Positions 44,140 through 56,796 of a stretch of 64,000 bases of DNA are shown here, one piece after another. The DNA is from Laetiporus sulphureus 93-53 (lineage: Eukaryota > Basidiomycota > Agaricomycetes > Polyporales > Laetiporaceae). The notes beneath the pieces were generated by a model. It searched no databases. It was not told the DNA's origin and saw only the letters and a list, made by a program, of their open reading frames with translations. A program made the translations under genes and the position numbers. The first letter of the stretch is position 1. The number at the start of each line of letters is the position of its first letter. The DNA lies in contig NW_024468527.1 in the NCBI RefSeq assembly GCF_001632365.1, forward strand, positions 266,440-330,439, given 5' to 3'.

Positions 44140-47100
44140 ATGATGTGCGTGTTCGCCTTATCCCCTCTCTGCCGTGCTTTGTGACACCCCCGCAGGCAGC
44201 AGAACGACGGGTCGTCCGGGGGCGTCGACGGGGGGCTTTCGTTTAATCTGGACCCGTACACGGCGAAACAGATGGCGGCGCTGCAGGCGACGAGTCTGGC
44301 AAAGGCGGGGAACCGCTCTGCACCTGGCGGAACCTCGGTGCCTTATTTCGGAGGATTAGTGCCACAGCTCCTCCGCCGCCCAGATCTCCCTTTCCAGCCA
44401 AACCAGCCACAGCCCCAGAATCACGACCACATGCACGACCAACCCAATCCCTTCGCGTCCGCGACCAATGTCAGTGGCCCCTCTCCGCTCCCGCTCTCCT
44501 GTTCGCGTGCTCACCCCCCCTCCAGCTCGCCAACCCGCAGGCCATCCAGCAACAACAACGTCTCCTCCACTTCCAGCAGCAGAAGCGACAGTTTCTGGGC
44601 AACCTCTTCAAGATCCACCTGCGCACGAACCGCCTTCCGCCGCAGCTTATTGGCGTGCAATATCCCGATGGTTTCGATATAAACCAGTCTATCTGGAAGG
44701 GACTCGAGATCTCCCCGCACGATATTGGCACCATCCGGATAGCAAACAGGGATGTGGACCTGTACAAGATGTGGATTCTTGTGGTGCAGGCGGGTGGCCT
44801 CGCGAGGGTGCGTTCCAGGTCTTCTAACTGTGCTGTGCATCTATCTGACACTCTTGCGTTCACAGATAGAAGAGTACAACTACTGGCCCGCCGTGCTCCG
44901 CCACATGAACTTACCCGAACAACTGCCTGAACCCCAGCCCAACGGCCAGCAGTCGGTCTTGCCTGCTCTCAAACAAGCCGTGTCCATGCTTCTGGGCCCG
45001 TTCGAGGAGGCTTATCGCAAGCAGAACGGGGGGATGCTGCCCAATATGCGCCCCAACCCCCAGCAGCTTCCAGGAAACGCGCATAACGCAGGGTCCGTAA
45101 GCGATAGTTTACCGGGTTCCTCCCAGATGGGTGCGATGCCCGGTATGAGCACTGACTCGAACATAAGCCTGGGAAGCATGGGGCAATCCATTTCTACCCC
45201 GGGTTCCTTACACAGTCTTGACTCTGCCGCTGGGGTCTCCTCGGCCAGGCAAATGACGCCCACTGGCCTGTCGCACACGCCGCATATCGCTCAACAATCC
45301 ACATCTATAGGCATGAATGCTTCCCAAGGCATGCCTGCATCAACGGCTTCCCTCTTGTCCGGAGCAAGCCTGTCAAACCGACCTCATTCACGGGTGGGCA
45401 GCGTCTCACTGCCGGGTACTGGACAAGCCGCGAACGGAACCGACGCAGATGCAGAAGGTCGTAAGAGGACGCGGGAACCGGAAGAAGCAGACGCAAAGCG
45501 CGTTAGACAGAAGACAGGTGAGACTACTAAGAGCACGCTCCCATCGTGTCACTGACATCGTGTTCAGGTGGTTCAGACTCATCAGACCTGCGGGCCGTGA
45601 GTATCCTCGTGATTCTTCCGTTGACCCGAGTATTCTGACCATTGAGTCGGCTGCAGTCTGTTGGTCTGGATCGAAATTCGGTACCCCCTTCTGGAACAGC
45701 AAACGGCCACGCTACACCTGTCGCAGCGGTACCGCGTACAATCCGCGTGCCCTCGCGGAGAAAAATCGAGTATGTGCCCCTGTTGCGCGAGGACGACACC
45801 GCGGGTGGCAGGAACTTGGACGCAATTCAGCATGAGTTGATCCGCGCCTCGCATCGGCCGATAAAAGACATGAACGAATGGGGCCAAGTCGACATCGAGG
45901 CGCTGGCGCTGTCACTGCGCTCGCGCCTGGCGACGGAACTGAGCTATGCGCTCATGACCTTCACGATGCTGACGCTCATGCGTTTCCCTAATAGTAAAGA
46001 CTCGGGCTTTCCTATTACATATGCTCCGGACCTCTTAGAGGAGGTGCTCGACATTTTGGAAGACATAGGGCTTGAGGGGGACGCGAGCGAGAAGCACGGG
46101 AGCAGCGACACAGCCCCTGCGACCGAGAAGCGCATTCGGACTCACCGCGAGCTGGTGAACGCTCTAGTGGAAGAAGGAGCGAAGCCATTTGCCGGCCTGG
46201 AGGCCAAGCATGGATGGAGGGATCCCAATAACGGGCCACGCCCCAGGTATGGGGAGACTATTTTGACCATCTTGAATATTTTGCGCAACCTGTCCACTCT
46301 GCCTGAGAATATGGCCTATTTCGCCAAGCACGAGAGACTTCTGTCCATCATCCTCCGACTCTGCGAAATGGCACCTCTTGGAGCGGACTCGCTTCCGCGC
46401 CCAGCTTCACCTGCCCTGTCCCTCCAAGACCTGCTCACGCTTCGCAGAGATGTCCTGTATATTCTAGTCAACATCGCTGAACATGTCGACCTCACTTCGT
46501 CTCCAGAGCAGGCTTCGGAAAATGCCCGACAGGCGTTCGAGTTTCTGTCATCTTACCTGTCGGATCCGGTGGAAGCGGTGTCACCGTTCGCCTGCGTTGT
46601 GATGAGCGGAATTCAGCCCGTAATGCACCAGCCGAAACCGCCATCATTGGCCGACGCAGCATCGGGCATATTCGCACGGCTCTTCCATCCCGACGACAAT
46701 CGCCGCGTGCTCTCTCAAGCCGTCCCGTCTGAATGGCTCTGGCACATGGTCGAGGCTCTCGTGCATCGGCTGCCCGTCACGGAGAACGACTATTCGGTGA
46801 TCATGAACATCGACTGGCTCAGCTACGTCGAGCGGATCCTCCTCGCGTTGTATGCGGTCGCGTTCCTTGCGCCGCCCTCGCTCAAGAAGCGTATCAAGAC
46901 GGATCACGCGCTTGGGTTTGCCAAGGTGCTGCTGCGCATGGTGAAGAAGTTCTCGATCGGCGCGACACCGCAGGTCCGTGGGTACTTCCCGTATGCCTTT
47001 CGCCGCGCGGTCGAGGTGCTCAAGCTCGTGGACGATGCGGAGGATTCGTTCGATACGTCCCAGGCGGCGGCGCCGACGCTGATGTTTGGCATGGGCTATG

Positions 47101-47276
47101 GCGAGCATGGCGAGACTCGCGCCGAGAGAGGTATGGGCCTGTTGAGCGGGTACCAGGACGTGCTCACGTGGGAGGTGATGATGCTCACGGAGGTCTCGCA
47201 GCAGAGCGATACTACGGTGTTTACGGAGATGGAGAGCTTGGTTAGGGTGGATCGGTCTGCTGCTGTGTCTGCTTGA
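44140..47276 (+). CDS. SWI/SNF subunit Swi1 (ARID domain, BAF250-like)
   Basis: A DNA-binding subunit of the SWI/SNF chromatin remodeller. Predicted exons are 44140-44144, 44196-44469, 44526-44807, 44866-45517, 45568-45596 and 45657-47276 (953 aa, phases consistent). The first exon is only ATGAT. A Gln-rich leader precedes the ARID domain: RQFLGNLFKIHLRTNRLPPQ, DLYKMWILVVQAGGLARI, EEYNYWPAVLRHMNLPEQ. A long Ser/Gly/Met-rich linker leads to a basic KRTREPEEADAKRVRQ stretch. From VPSRRKIEYVPLLRED on, an armadillo-like helical half matches the BAF250/Swi1 C-terminal domain (VDIEALALSLRSRLATELSYAL, TILNILRNLSTLPENMAYFA, DVLYILVNIAEHV). Mammalian ARID1 uses this part to hold the complex together. 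Confidence 0.9.
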
Positions 47277-47437
47277 ATAGGGTCTGATTACTATGTTGTT
47301 ATACCACTCCAGATTGTATCTATCAGTGTATTATCCAACTGGGCTACTATATATGTGAGATAACGGTGCATGACCGGATTGGTAAATACAAGCAAAAGGC
47401 CAACCGATCAATATTCAATAGCGTCAATAACGAGTGC

Positions 47438-50400
47438 TCAGAGCGGAGAAGAACGCAAACTCCCCTCGTAGATTGTGACTATGCCCGAGTTCTCTCCTCT
47501 GTGCGGACAGTCAGTCGAATCGAGATTTAGGACAAGACATTTGTGCACTTACACCAGCAGCGGTTTCTCGTTCTTGTATGGATCGCCGAGCGCGAAGTAT
47601 CCGATATCCCGATCATGGCGAGCAAGGACGACGCCGTTTGACGGGTCGTTTGATGCTCGTCGAACGTCCCACGACCGAATGCACCCTGCATTGAAAGTGG
47701 TCGTCAGCCGCATCGCCATGCTCATACGTATGTACGCATACCATCGGCTCCTCCAGTGACGAGAGACAGCCCCTGGGCTGTACCATCAACCCACAAAGCA
47801 TTGACCACGCCAAAGCAATGCTTCTCATCCACATCGCCATACTCGTGCGAGAAAACATGCAGCGCGCCGCGAGTCAGCTTGCGCGAGTCAAAGATATGAA
47901 CCGTATTGTCCGACCGCGCGACAGCCAGGTAGATACCGTCTGGGCTGAACTGCAGCGCGTTGACGTCTCCCACGAAAGGCTCCAAGTCGACTTTGGATGT
48001 CGCACGGGGTCTGAGCCGGCGTGCGTCGTAGAGCCGGAGAGAGTGCGCTACGTCGGTGGATCTCGTTGCCAGAACGAGGTTTGCACCTATTCGCGGCATC
48101 AGCATGGAGCTATCGGCAGAAAGGCAAAACAAACCGTAATTGTCGATCGCGATCTTCTCGCCGTCTTCCGAGATATCAAACACGCACACCGCCTTGCGAG
48201 TCGGAACGTCGAGCGCTTTATGCACACCCGAAAACACGTCCGGCTCTAATTCGCCGGTCGAGGCGAACAGCATATGTTCCGTGCTGCCCTTTCCCCAGAG
48301 CATGTCGCCGATTTCTTGACTGGAATCAGTGGGTGCGACGCGTATGCGGCTTCTTGCAATGGGCGCTCGGCTATGGGTCTGTAGATAGATTTGACTTTGG
48401 GTTCATTGTTCAAGGTCAGAGGGATCCGTGATTCTAATGGTAGACCGCTCACCCGTCCCTGCCTCCCATGGCAAGCAGCGGTTCTCGTGGTTTAAACAGC
48501 AACAACCCCATCGTGCATTCATAATACACTGCAAGGCGGATGGCAATGAGCATCAACAACGTGTCCTTCTTTCAAACGCGTACTTTCGTGCACCAACTTC
48601 GGCAACGCGCCAGACTCGACTTCCTTGCAGCTCCATACGGAGACCTTTCGGTCAGTTCCGCAGGAGACAAACATGTCTGGACTGTTTGAATAAAAACAGC
48701 TTCAGAGTACACCCACACGATCGCAGAGCAGACCACACACTTTGCAGGATTCAACTGCACGTCCTCGACTGTATAGTGCTTCACTGTTTATCAGATGAGC
48801 CACCGAGGCATCCGGAATTGCCGCTGTCAACCCCAAGCGCACTGACAACCAAATTACTCACCTCCCGTCTCCTCGTTAAGCAGGCGCTCGTGCGCACGCA
48901 GCGCGTGGCCTGTATTACCTGAGTTGCAAAGGATCAGCCATCGGTAGAAGTCGGTGGAGTGAGATGCTCAATAGCACGCACATATGCTCTCATGCCACAC
49001 TGTCAATGTGCCTTCACGGTTGTACGGACTCATGTTCATTTCATCGCCAGCACTGATTGGGTCTTTCCCGGCAATGATGGCACCGACGATCTTCTCAAGG
49101 GCAAGCAAGTGAGTGACCGACCTTCCGTGCCTGCGTCCACAGCGCTAGCCATCATAACAACTCCGTTGCACTGCGCGATCATGTTGATTGCTGGCAATGT
49201 CAATCAGCGACTATAGGATAGCGGAGCGCGTGCATATGCTCACCTCCTGGTGCGCGACACACCCTCCATGCGGGGCGCAAATTGCGACCGATTGCACGAG
49301 GATTACGCGTGCGACTTGGTACGTCGTACAGTCCGATGTGCGTAAGGAATGCTTGAATCTATAAGAGGTCCGTTAAGCGACACTGTCCTGAGCATAACAT
49401 TGACAAGGCATGCCTCGGTCCAGATTTCTCGCGTCCCACGATATCCCGTGGGTTCGTTTTCACGAGGGAGGACATCAGGGACAGCGCTCCGGAATTGTAT
49501 CTGTGCTCGCCCCTTCTGCCGGTCGATGTCTCGCTTCAAAGCAGCGCTTGAGACCGTGAAGGTTTCCAGCTTCTCTAACAGCTCAGGCTCGTCATCTTCT
49601 GCTAGCACAAGGAGCTGTCGAGAAGCATGATAGGTCCAATTTTCCGGGGTATGCCACTACAATGCAGAAGATTAGGAACAACCACGGAAACTCGCCGCTC
49701 GCAGGACTCACGATACCGTCGTCGAGAATGTCCAGGCCGGCATGCGCACTTTCGAACTCCGATTCGCTTGCACAGTCGTGGTCTGCTGCGACAGTATGGT
49801 GCTCGGAACCTTGTAATTCCTCGAAATCCGCTGTCGATGGTTCTGTCGTTGCCGAGCGAGATACAAGCAATAATTCTGTCTGTAGATTTGACTTCTGTTG
49901 TCGTTGAATTGTTTAGTTCATGTCATAGCAAAAAGACACCGTGCATTACTTACCTTCGGCGGGGGCTCGTCGTCGCTGTCGCTTATAACGATATACTCAT
50001 GTGGCCAGGAAGGCAACGATTGCTGTAGTTGACGAGGTCGCTTTTGCAGATTGGCCACCTGAGCAGAAAATGTGGAAGAATCGTCATACTTAGGGCGCTT
50101 CTTGGGCTGATTGGACGTGGTGTTTGCAGGAGCGAGTCGTTTGGGGTAGATGGGGGTTCGTGAGGCCTGTAGATGAATTGTGGGATAGGGCTGTAGCATT
50201 GCACTTAGCCCCCCTGCTCTGTCTTTGTAGTCAAAGATAGACGCACCGCCCTGGGATTAGGACCGCTCTTTCCGTTCGTAGCCCCACCAACATGGTGATG
50301 CTGTTCATTAGTGGTCGACGAGTCTGTATTCTTCTTAGCTGGCTCAATATTGTTTGGCAAACCTGTCTTTTCTGGCGATGTGACCTTCCTCTCAGGCACT

Positions 50401-50567
50401 ATCTTGATGTTGTTGTGCCCAGTGTAGACAATGCCTTGCGCCTCGAGCTGTTGTACGTGGTATTCGCTCTTGGAGATGTCTACGCGCTGGAAGCCGAGAT
50501 ACTTGACCTCTTCATCTGAGCTATCATCGGTCGGATTCTGAGCTCTTTCGTCGGTGATGATCGCCAT
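47438..50567 (-). CDS. large WD40-repeat protein, function unknown
   Basis: A multi-exon gene of about 15 exons. Well-supported exons include 50567-50247, 50190-49954, 49879-49712, 49614-49405, 49358-49244, 48918-48862, 48768-48741, 48681-48530, 48483-48453, 48394-47742, 47685-47553 and 47498-47438. The exon borders between 49190 and 48982 are uncertain. The N-terminal ~240 residues are acidic and probably disordered (DDSSDEEVKYLGFQRVDI, YIVISDSDDEPPPK). WD blades follow: THIGLYDVPSRTRNP, SPYNREGTLTVWHES, PDMFVSCGTDRKVSVW, VDLEPFVGDVNALQFSPDG with DNTVHIFDSRKL, GADGCIRSWDVRRA, and GENSGIVTIYEGS at the end. It probably forms a propeller scaffold. I cannot assign an orthologue. Its 3' end converges on SWI1 (161 bp between the stops). 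Confidence 0.75.
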
Positions 50568-50775
50568 CGTCGGAAATTAACAAGAAATAGTTGAAAACCA
50601 ACCTTGTATATACGCGCCAACGAGACGTGAAGCGCCCACAAGTCGATCGCGTCGCGGTTGATCGGCGTGCGTGTGGGGAAAGGGTCACGTGTAGCTACAA
50701 TTCGTACGCCGGCCAGAGAGGGAGTTAAGCTTGCCTAGGCTCCTGCACATCGCCTGCTCCTCTCATCGCCGCAGG

Positions 50776-52626
50776 ATGCTGCCTTCGCGCCAGCTCGTCC
50801 GTCGCCTCGCTGCGCGCCCACCCCGCCGCCCCTCCCGCGCATTCGCCTCCTCTTCCTTACCCCAGCTCAATTCGGTCACCGAGGCCGACCTCGCGCACTT
50901 CGCCAGCATCCTTCCTCCATCCGCGATCCTCTCCACTCTCCGACCCTCCAGCACACCTGCGTCCGAACTTGAGCCATTCAACAATGACTGGATGAACAAG
51001 TACCATGGGCGGTCGACGACCGTCCTCAGGCCTCGCTCGGTCCAGGAGGTCAGTGCGATCGTGAAGCATTGTAATAAGCGGAGGATTGGGGTTGTTCCTC
51101 AGGGTGGGAACACCGGGCTGGTGGGAGGAAGTGTGCCGGTGAAGGACGAGCTGGTGATCAGTCTGGGGAACATGTCGAAGATTAGGTCATTTGACGACGT
51201 CTCTGGTGTGTATAAAAACGATCCCTCATCTGTCTAATAACTGGCTCACGACGCTGCTGTTCAGGTGTCCTTGTCGCGGATGCCGGATGCATCCTCCAGT
51301 CCCTATCTGATTTCCTTATACCGCATGATCACATTGTCCCGCTCGATCTGGGGTCAAAGGGCAGGTACGTGCGGACCATGCGCCCTACAGAGCGATACCG
51401 ACGCTTATATTTCTTAGCTGCCAGATCGGCGGAAATGTCTCTACCAACGCAGGTGGCCTCCGTCTCCTCCGGTATGGCTCTCTTCACGGCTCTGTGCTCG
51501 GACTGGAAGTCGTCCTCCCGGACGGTATCATCCTTGATCTACTCAACAACCTGCGAAAAGACAACACTGGTAGATAGTTTATTGATCTAACGCGCCTTCT
51601 GCTAACAAACACTAGGCTACGACCTCAAGCAACTCTTCATCGGCGCGGAGGGCACACTGGGGATTGTTACTGGCATCTCCATTCTGACTGCTGCTGCGCC
51701 ACATGCCTCGAATAACGTCATGCTCGCCCTACCTTCCTTCGCCAACGTCCTGCCTTTATACAAAGAGGTCAAGCGGCAACTATCAGAGATTTTGTCTGCA
51801 TTCGAGTTCATCGACCGGAGAGCGTACGATCTGGCCGTGAAACACGGACAGGGCCGTGCACTGGATGATGCTGATGTAAAGGGTGCAGAATGTTTCGTGC
51901 TGGTGGAGACAAGCGGCAGTAACCGCGAGCATGACGAGCAGGTTTGTCCATTCTACATCATTCCTTCACGCCGAAACCCAACTGCTGTGCAGAAACTCAA
52001 CAAGCTGCTTGAGGATTTGATGGATGCCGAGCCATCGCTCATCAACACAGGCGTGATGGCGACGTCGCCTGCACAGTTTTCATCACTCTGGGCGATCCGA
52101 GAAGGCTTGACGGAGGCGATGGCAAAAGAGGGAAAGCCATACAAGTATGACATCTCGGTACCCCTTGACAAATTCCAAGAGGTTGTGGATACAACGAGGG
52201 AACACTTACGAAAGAAGGGGTTATTGCACGAGGGTGCCGTCGAACATGTGGTTGGGTACGGGCATGTCGGAGACGGTAGGCGATGGACATGTCTCAGCTT
52301 ATGCTGATATTGATTGACTGCCTAGGCAACCTGCACTTGAATGTTGTTGCGGCCGCATATACGCCGGAGATCGAGGCGGCCCTGGAGCCGTTCGTGTACG
52401 AGCTAGTTGGTCAGTGCTCATCTGTCACATTCATTACCGCTGCTCGACTGATGGCGTATCAGGAAAGTACAAAGGCTCGATATCGGCGGAGCACGGCATC
52501 GGCGTGATGAAAACACATGCACTGCAGTACTCGAAGAACGCGGTAAGCATCGAGTGGATGAAGAGGATCAAGCACCTGTTCGACCCGAACGGGATCATGA
52601 ACCCAGGCAAGGTGTTGGAGCTGTGA
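50776..52626 (+). CDS. D-2-hydroxyglutarate dehydrogenase, mitochondrial
   Basis: An FAD enzyme that oxidises D-2-hydroxyglutarate to 2-oxoglutarate in mitochondria (yeast Dld2/Dld3 type; D-lactate dehydrogenase is the close alternative). Predicted exons are 50776-51205, 51265-51364, 51418-51569, 51616-51941, 51993-52275, 52326-52409 and 52463-52626 (phases consistent). ATG 50776 gives an Arg/Ala-rich presequence ([18 protein letters not shown]). The PCMH-type FAD domain has [19 protein letters not shown] and [19 protein letters not shown], then [18 protein letters not shown]. The FAD-oxidase C domain has [16 protein letters not shown] and [16 protein letters not shown], and it ends [14 protein letters not shown]. 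Its start is about 210 bp from the divergent WD40 gene. Confidence 0.9.
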
Positions 52627-52837
52627 GGCTGGACCAGTGTAATGCCTGCTGTGTCTCGGATATGCATGTACATAATAATCTGCATCACTATAAATGCTTG
52701 CGTGCGCGCGGTGTGGCGTGGGCATCGTGCGCGGCCCGGGCGGCACGTGGGGTGACGACCCTAACCTGACACAACAGGGCCAAACTCTAACCCCCATCCA
52801 AGGTTACTCTCTCGTCCCCTCCGTTCTCAAGCCCGCC

Positions 52838-54809
52838 ATGGTCCGTGTCCGTCTTGCTTTGCGCGTAGTAGTGGCCAGAAATGCTGACACTTCCCACCAC
52901 AGCCGATATTCCAGGACAGCAATGGCATGGCAGTCAAATTTTTCATCCAGAAGGACATCTCCCACGACGTACAGGCCGACGTCTGCGAGACAATCGCCGT
53001 GAGTCTCCAGCTCGACGTATATCGCGGTCCGTTTACTGATGCGCTGTGCAGGCTCTCGGTGGGAGAGTCGAGCCGAAAGTACCCCGCGCGGGTTACATAC
53101 TCGTGCAACCCGGCACCGCCGAGGAAGAGCGTCTCCGCCTCTGTTGGGGCAAACCCGACCGCCCCGAGCGATATTTCGTGCCTTACAGCTACGTAGAGGC
53201 ATGCAAGGTCCACGGGATGCTCCTGAAACAGATCTTTGTCCATGAAGGTCAGCCGATCCGCATGCACATCGACTCGAGCATCGCCAACGTGAATGTAAGG
53301 GCGACGCTGAGCGCGAGAATCATGGTAAGTCTTTCTCCGTTGACATCCGGAAACGCGTTTGCGGTACAGTAAAAGCGTGCCTGGAGAGAAAGTTGCCGTA
53401 TTCTGGTCTTTGACATGCTTACGTGTTTCCGCGCTTACTGGTGCCCATTCCTCCCTTGCAGCACTCTGGCGGAGACCCCACGGCATCCGCACAGTCCGCC
53501 CGTGTCATCCTCGCAGACCCGAACACCGAAGTCTTTCAGCACCTCGTTAAGACATACCAGTGCGAGCCCGACAAATACGTCGAATCGTACCTCTGGGTGA
53601 GGAAATGCATCGAGAAAGGGCAAGTCATCTATACGCCCGTAGTCTATAAGAATCCCGGCGGGAGACGGCCGGGAGAAGAGTACGTGATGGTATATCAGAA
53701 ATCCAAAATAGGCTGCTGACTCTGGCTCTTGTTAGGCGGACACAATTCACAAGAGAGGACGAGGAGCATCTATGTCAGTGGATAGCTAAGAAGATCCCGT
53801 ACAAAGAGACCGGTGGAAGAACCGGCAACAGACTATACCAACAGCTCTGCGAGATGGTGAGGCATTTTTTTCTCCACAGTGCATCAAGCACACGCTTCTG
53901 AGCACGTCAACCTGGTAGGCCCATGACCCTGAATACGCCTGGGTAAGACGCCACACATGGCAATCATGGCGTGAGCGCTACAAGAAGAACTGCGCCAGGC
54001 TCGACATGCGCATCTCCGAGATCGTCAACGAGCGCAAGCCCGCGCACGGCGAGAAGGGACAGTACGGCTACGTGCGCATGCCCGAGGAGAAGCCCAAGCG
54101 CGTACGCAGCAAGAAGGCACGCGGCAACGGCGCTGGCCCATCAGATATGCAGCCTGAGGAGCTGCAGGAGCTCGAGGCCTTCCCGCCCGTCCCGCTGCCC
54201 GTCCTCCCCGGCATGCTCTCCGCCACCGGCGGCCCGAGTAGCGCGTATACCGCCGCGATGAACGGGATGATATATGGCGCCCAGCCGCCCATGGGCCCGT
54301 CTGGCGCGGTCATGCCAGGCCTGGCAGCGCACCTGCAGATGTCGATGGCGGGCAGAGAGCCTATCGATGCGGAGACGGCGCGCCAGAATGCGACTGAGGA
54401 GGAGATGGAGGACGATGAGAGTGAGTGGCAGATTCGCGAGGGCAAACCGGACGCACCGCGGCCTTCGTGGGCGAAGAGCAAGCAAGAAGGTGAAGAGCAA
54501 AAGCCTGCAACGAAGAAGCGCAAGAGAAGGTCAGTGTTGCGATACGAACGTACACTTCGTACGCTCATGACGTCCTTCAGCAGCGACAGTCCACAGGGTA
54601 CCCATCTGATCCAGGAGAAGAAATCCCAACTGCACGTCTTGGACGTGGCTGTGCGTCAGATTGCGAGGGAGTTCCGCTTCACGATCGAGGAGGTGCAAGA
54701 ATACTATGACAAGTGCGGCGACGTAGAACGCACAAGAGCGCGCTTTAAGAAGATGCGCGATGTCCTTTCAGCGCTGAAGGATGATGATGATGTGCCTGGC
54801 TCCTCTTAG
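52838..54809 (+). CDS. telomere protein Rap1 (BRCT-Myb)
   Basis: Rap1 is a shelterin component at telomeres. Predicted exons are 52838-52840, 52903-52998, 53052-53324, 53462-53679, 53736-53856 and 53919-54809 (533 aa, phases consistent). Exon 1 is just the ATG. A 51-nt in-frame stretch at about 54529-54580, bounded by GTCAGT and CAG, may be a further intron. The N-terminal BRCT domain starts PIFQDSNGMAVKFFI and includes GGRVEPKVPRAGYILVQPG and YFVPYSYVEACKVHG. The Rap1-type Myb domain is FTREDEEHLCQWIAKKIP .. GRTGNRLYQQLCEM .. HTWQSWRERYKKN. The C-terminal part has basic KKRKRR and FTIEEVQEYYDKCGDVERTRARF, a helical segment also seen in relatives. No typical C-terminal RCT domain was recognised. 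Confidence 0.87.
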
Positions 54810-55011
54810 ACCTTTTTTCGCGACCCTCATGACCTTGATGTCGGATGTATATATGTCTTGGTTTTTGATCTTGTTATGTAACCTTTGGTTTGTATTGTGT
54901 GCAGTGTTTGCAGGTCAGTTCTCAATCACATTCACGTCATCCAGACTCCTACGAGACAGGACATCATCTCAATGCAACAAGTGCATGAGTTAAGTAATCC
55001 TCAGTAAAACC

Positions 55012-56534
55012 CTAATCAAACTCTGTCAGTAGCTTGAAATCTGCCGCCCGCACAGGAGCCGATGGGCTGTCATACGGCTTTCGCCGCCTATCAATTCACA
55101 AATCAGCATAGATCACAACGTAGGCACCGCAGGAAGGACGTACTTTTCTCCAGCCGCTGCAGACGGGAAGGAACCGAAGAGGTCGGGATGCTTGGGCAAT
55201 GGTGATTCACTACAGACAGCACACTTTGGAGCCAAATAGTCCATGGAGCAAATGTCTCGACACGCACCTGAAATATGGATGCTTCAGCGCCTCTGTGGCA
55301 GATATCCGCATCTCAGGATCATACGTCAGCAGACGTGAGAGAAGGTCGAGCCCGGCAGAGGTGATGAACGGGAACTTCTGCCGCAGCTGGGGCGGGTGGG
55401 GAGGCGGAAAATTGATCGTCTTTGCCAGCGGCAGCTTATGATAGTCCGGCCACGAGTGGGGTGTCGGCGGGCCGAGTAACTTGAAGATCATCGACAGCAG
55501 CTCGATTTCGCCCTTCGCCTGGAAGAGCGGCTCCTTGAGGAGCAGCTCGGCGAAGATGCACCCGACGGACCACATATCGACCGCCGTCGAGTATTCCGTC
55601 GCCCCGAGGAGAATCTCGGGCGCCCTGCGTTATAGTACGTGGCGAGGATAGTGTTGCACAAGGGCAGGCGGGGGAGGGCAGACTTACCGGTACCAGAGCG
55701 TGACGACGAGCTGGGTAAGCCCGCCGACACCGACGGGGTCGCCGTACCGCCGTGCGAGCCCGAAGTCGGCGACCTTGATGGTGCCACGGTTGTTCATGAG
55801 CAGGTTGCTGGTCTTGAGATCGCGATGGAGGATCCATCGCTCGTGGCAGTGGGCCACTGCTGATAGCAGCTGGATCATAAGAGTCTTGATTTCGGATTGC
55901 AGGAAGGGTGTTGGCATGACAGTCAGCAGCGTCTTCAAGTCATGCTCGATGAAATCCATGACTATGAACACCCTTGACACCGACTGTCAATAAAGAAGTA
56001 GATGCACGTCATCGAACGGACGCACTGTGTCAAGGTATCCCCTACGACCACCTCTCGTATTCCAACTACATTCTCGTGCTTGCACACCATTAGCGAGTTG
56101 ATCTCCCGCAACGCTGTTATAGGGAACCCATTCTTTTCCTGGTCCAGCTTCAACTTCTTGAGAGCAACGATATCTCCTGTCTCCTTGTCCCTCGCACGGA
56201 ACACGACACCATACGAGCCTTCTTCGATAGAGTTGAGTCGCTCGTAACAGTACACAGATCGCGATGGCATGAACGGTGGGTGCAATGTCCGTGGAGGTAC
56301 ATAGATGCTATGAGAAGGCTTCTTCCGCTGTATCAACGCCGCTGGAGGACGCGCAGATCCTTCTCTGCTCGACTGAGACTCCTCCGGAGCAGGAGAGGAT
56401 TTGGCAGATTTGCCCTTCGAGTGTCGCTTCGCGGGCTGCACCTGTTGGTCGTCTTCGATGTTGTCTGTGGCGTCCCAGCGAGAGCGCTTGCGCGACGGCG
56501 TCGAAGGACCAGCAATGCCGGCAATATCAGACAT
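55012..56534 (-). CDS. CDK11/PITSLRE-type cyclin-dependent kinase
   Basis: A CMGC protein kinase related to CDK11 (S. pombe Ppk23), linked in other eukaryotes to transcription and splicing. Predicted exons are 56534-56026, 55972-55688, 55624-55268, 55209-55144 and 55087-55012 (430 aa, phases consistent). The ~80-residue leader is basic and serine-rich. Kinase motifs: [18 protein letters not shown] (glycine loop), IVALKKLKL (lysine), [11 protein letters not shown] (cyclin-binding helix; the family has PITSLRE), [12 protein letters not shown] (catalytic loop), [11 protein letters not shown] (DFG), [14 protein letters not shown] and [19 protein letters not shown]. It ends [14 protein letters not shown]. 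The exon 1/2 border was chosen because GDTLTQ joined to VFIVMDF keeps the family spacing. Confidence 0.9.
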
Positions 56535-56796
56535 GTTGGATGCAGTACTCGCCAGGCAGAGGCAAGTGAGAAAGAGCACAACGTGCTCACATAAGCAAGG
56601 ATTGATGTGATCGGATCTGTGGCCAGATGTAGTGCCCTGAGTACAAATTGACCAGGAGAACAAATGGCGATATCAGAAAGGCATCAGACTTGTACTGTAC
56701 ACGTAATGGCATAAACATATTGGTTATTGGTATTCTTTGCACTTGTCAGAATTAAGAGTACAGTCTTACTTGTCATATGAATACGAATGCGGTCTG

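Noticed and set aside
50205..50567. A separate 120-residue gene upstream of the WD40 gene
   Set aside because: A 56-nt intron from GTGCGT to CTACAG joins it in phase to the next exon, and all following joins are also in phase.
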